Origin: an archaeon
GTDB taxonomy: Archaea > Thermoproteota > Bathyarchaeia > TCS64
DNA length: 6,089 nt
Assembly: GCA_020444005.1 (NCBI GenBank)
Contig: JAHLLU010000131.1
Coordinates: forward strand, 1-6,089
Direction: 5' to 3'
The notes under the pieces were generated by a model. That model was not told where the DNA came from and ran no database searches. It saw nothing but the letters and a program-made list of their open reading frames with translations. The translations under genes were made by a program, and so were the position numbers. Positions within the stretch are counted from its first letter, which is position 1. The number at the start of each line of letters is the position of its first letter. Of this stretch, positions 5,460 to 6,089 are shown piece by piece.

Positions 5460-6089
5460 ATGAACATTGAAGAGGCTATGGACTGGGTATACAATGTAAG
5501 AAGATTCGGTCCAGACCGCTCACTGGAGCCCACACGGGAATACCTAAAGATTCTCGGAAACCCACAGCAGAGCTTCAAATCAATTCACATTGGCGGAACC
5601 AATGGTAAAGGCTCCACATCAGCCTTCATAGCCGCGATACTAGAAGCCGCAGGATACAAGGTCGGCTTATATACATCACCCCACCTTGAACGCTTCAATG
5701 AACGCATCAAGATAAACGGCATAGAAATCTCAGACAATGATGCAGCGAGATTACTAACAAAATCAAAAATGATCTTTGAAAAGATGATCGCTTACCCACA
5801 GCCCATGCCTCTTCGGTTCTTCGATATTCTCACCGGCGTCTGTTTCAAATATTTTGAGGAACAAGGCGTGGATTACGGTGTTATCGAGGTCGGCCTCGGG
5901 GGGAGACTGGACGCCACAAACGCTATCGACCCTCTTGTAAGCGTCATCACAAACATTGGATACGAACACGTGAACATACTCGGCCCGACCCTAGAGGACA
6001 TAGCCTACGAGAAAGCAGGAATCATCAAACCCGGCATACCGGTGGTCACAGGCGAGACCCATAGAAACATCCTTGATGTCTTTGAGAAG
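5460..6089 (+). CDS. folC: Folylpolyglutamate/dihydrofolate synthase FolC, N-terminal part
   Basis: The first 210 codons of a Mur-ligase-family FolC are present; the gene continues past the right edge. FolC uses ATP to add glutamate to dihydropteroate and/or to lengthen the glutamate tail of folates in the cytoplasm. The ATP-binding loop GGTNGKGST is at residues 45-53, TSPHLERFNERI at 72-83, EVGLGGRLDATN at 143-154, ITNIGYEH at 163-170 and EKAGIIKPG at 184-192. All are in the standard order and spacing. The ATG at 5460 fits the usual start, about 40 residues before the P-loop, and a strong TATA-like box lies upstream. Sequence alone does not separate folylpolyglutamate synthase from the bifunctional dihydrofolate synthase. 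Many archaea use tetrahydromethanopterin, so FolC suggests that this organism uses folate-type C1 carriers. No folP or other folate gene is visible in the window. Confidence 0.93.
   Translation, partial: MNIEEAMDWVYNVRRFGPDRSLEPTREYLKILGNPQQSFKSIHIGGTNGKGSTSAFIAAILEAAGYKVGLYTSPHLERFNERIKINGIEISDNDAARLLTKSKMIFEKMIAYPQPMPLRFFDILTGVCFKYFEEQGVDYGVIEVGLGGRLDATNAIDPLVSVITNIGYEHVNILGPTLEDIAYEKAGIIKPGIPVVTGETHRNILDVFEK

Noticed and set aside
5763..5969. A 68-codon minus-strand open frame
   Set aside because: It is antisense to the conserved FolC core and has no recognisable domain.
1..6089. CRISPR array, tRNA, rRNA, insertion sequence or defence system
   Set aside because: No regularly spaced repeats, cloverleaf-like sequence, terminal inverted repeats, transposase or defence domains were seen on either strand.

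Overview
The window looks like a piece of an uncultivated archaeal genome. Most gene starts lack a convincing Shine-Dalgarno sequence, and A/T-rich TATA-like boxes sit about 25-37 bases before several starts, as expected for leaderless or short-leader archaeal transcripts. TTG starts occur twice, and AGA/AGG, ATA and CTA codons are common. The gene set (TrpB2-type tryptophan synthase beta, a DUF362 protein, an HDDC2/YfbR-like HD phosphohydrolase, a single-domain TsaA/TrmO protein) suits archaea such as Asgard or Bathyarchaeia lineages. No phylogenetic marker is present, so this placement is an inference.

Layout from left to right. Positions 1-577 (minus) hold the N-terminal 192 residues of a PfkB-family sugar kinase that resembles fructoselysine 6-kinase FrlD; it runs off the left edge. 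A 50-base divergent spacer with a perfect 14-base palindrome separates it from two tandem nitroreductase-family flavoproteins (628-1176 and 1214-1771, plus). Next comes a TrpB2-type tryptophan synthase beta chain (1836-3230, plus). Its reading frame has no ordinary start codon where homology begins, and the best ATG (1828) is one frame away, so the start appears frameshifted. On the minus strand, a DUF362 protein (3782-4933) is followed after 24-30 bases by an HD-domain phosphohydrolase (3227-3751), a likely two-gene operon. The HD gene and trpB2 converge and share a CTAG that provides both stop codons. On the plus strand are a TsaA/TrmO-like protein (5014-5385) and the first 210 residues of FolC (5460-6089), which is cut by the right edge.

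The genes do not form one obvious pathway. The FrlD-like kinase would act on a glycated amino acid, the nitroreductases are redox flavoenzymes of unknown substrate, TrpB2 condenses indole with serine, the HD protein probably trims nucleoside monophosphates, the TsaA protein probably methylates tRNA, and FolC adds glutamate to folates. One possible link is a TTAACAAT element. It forms half of the palindrome before the first nitroreductase and recurs twice just before trpB2, so these genes could share a regulator.

No rRNA, tRNA, CRISPR array, insertion sequence or defence system was seen. No gene-free stretch exceeds 300 bases once the trpB2 frame is taken back to 1836. The points most worth checking are the broken trpB2 start, the palindromic spacer, the FrlD-like kinase, and the cysteine-rich tail of the DUF362 protein.
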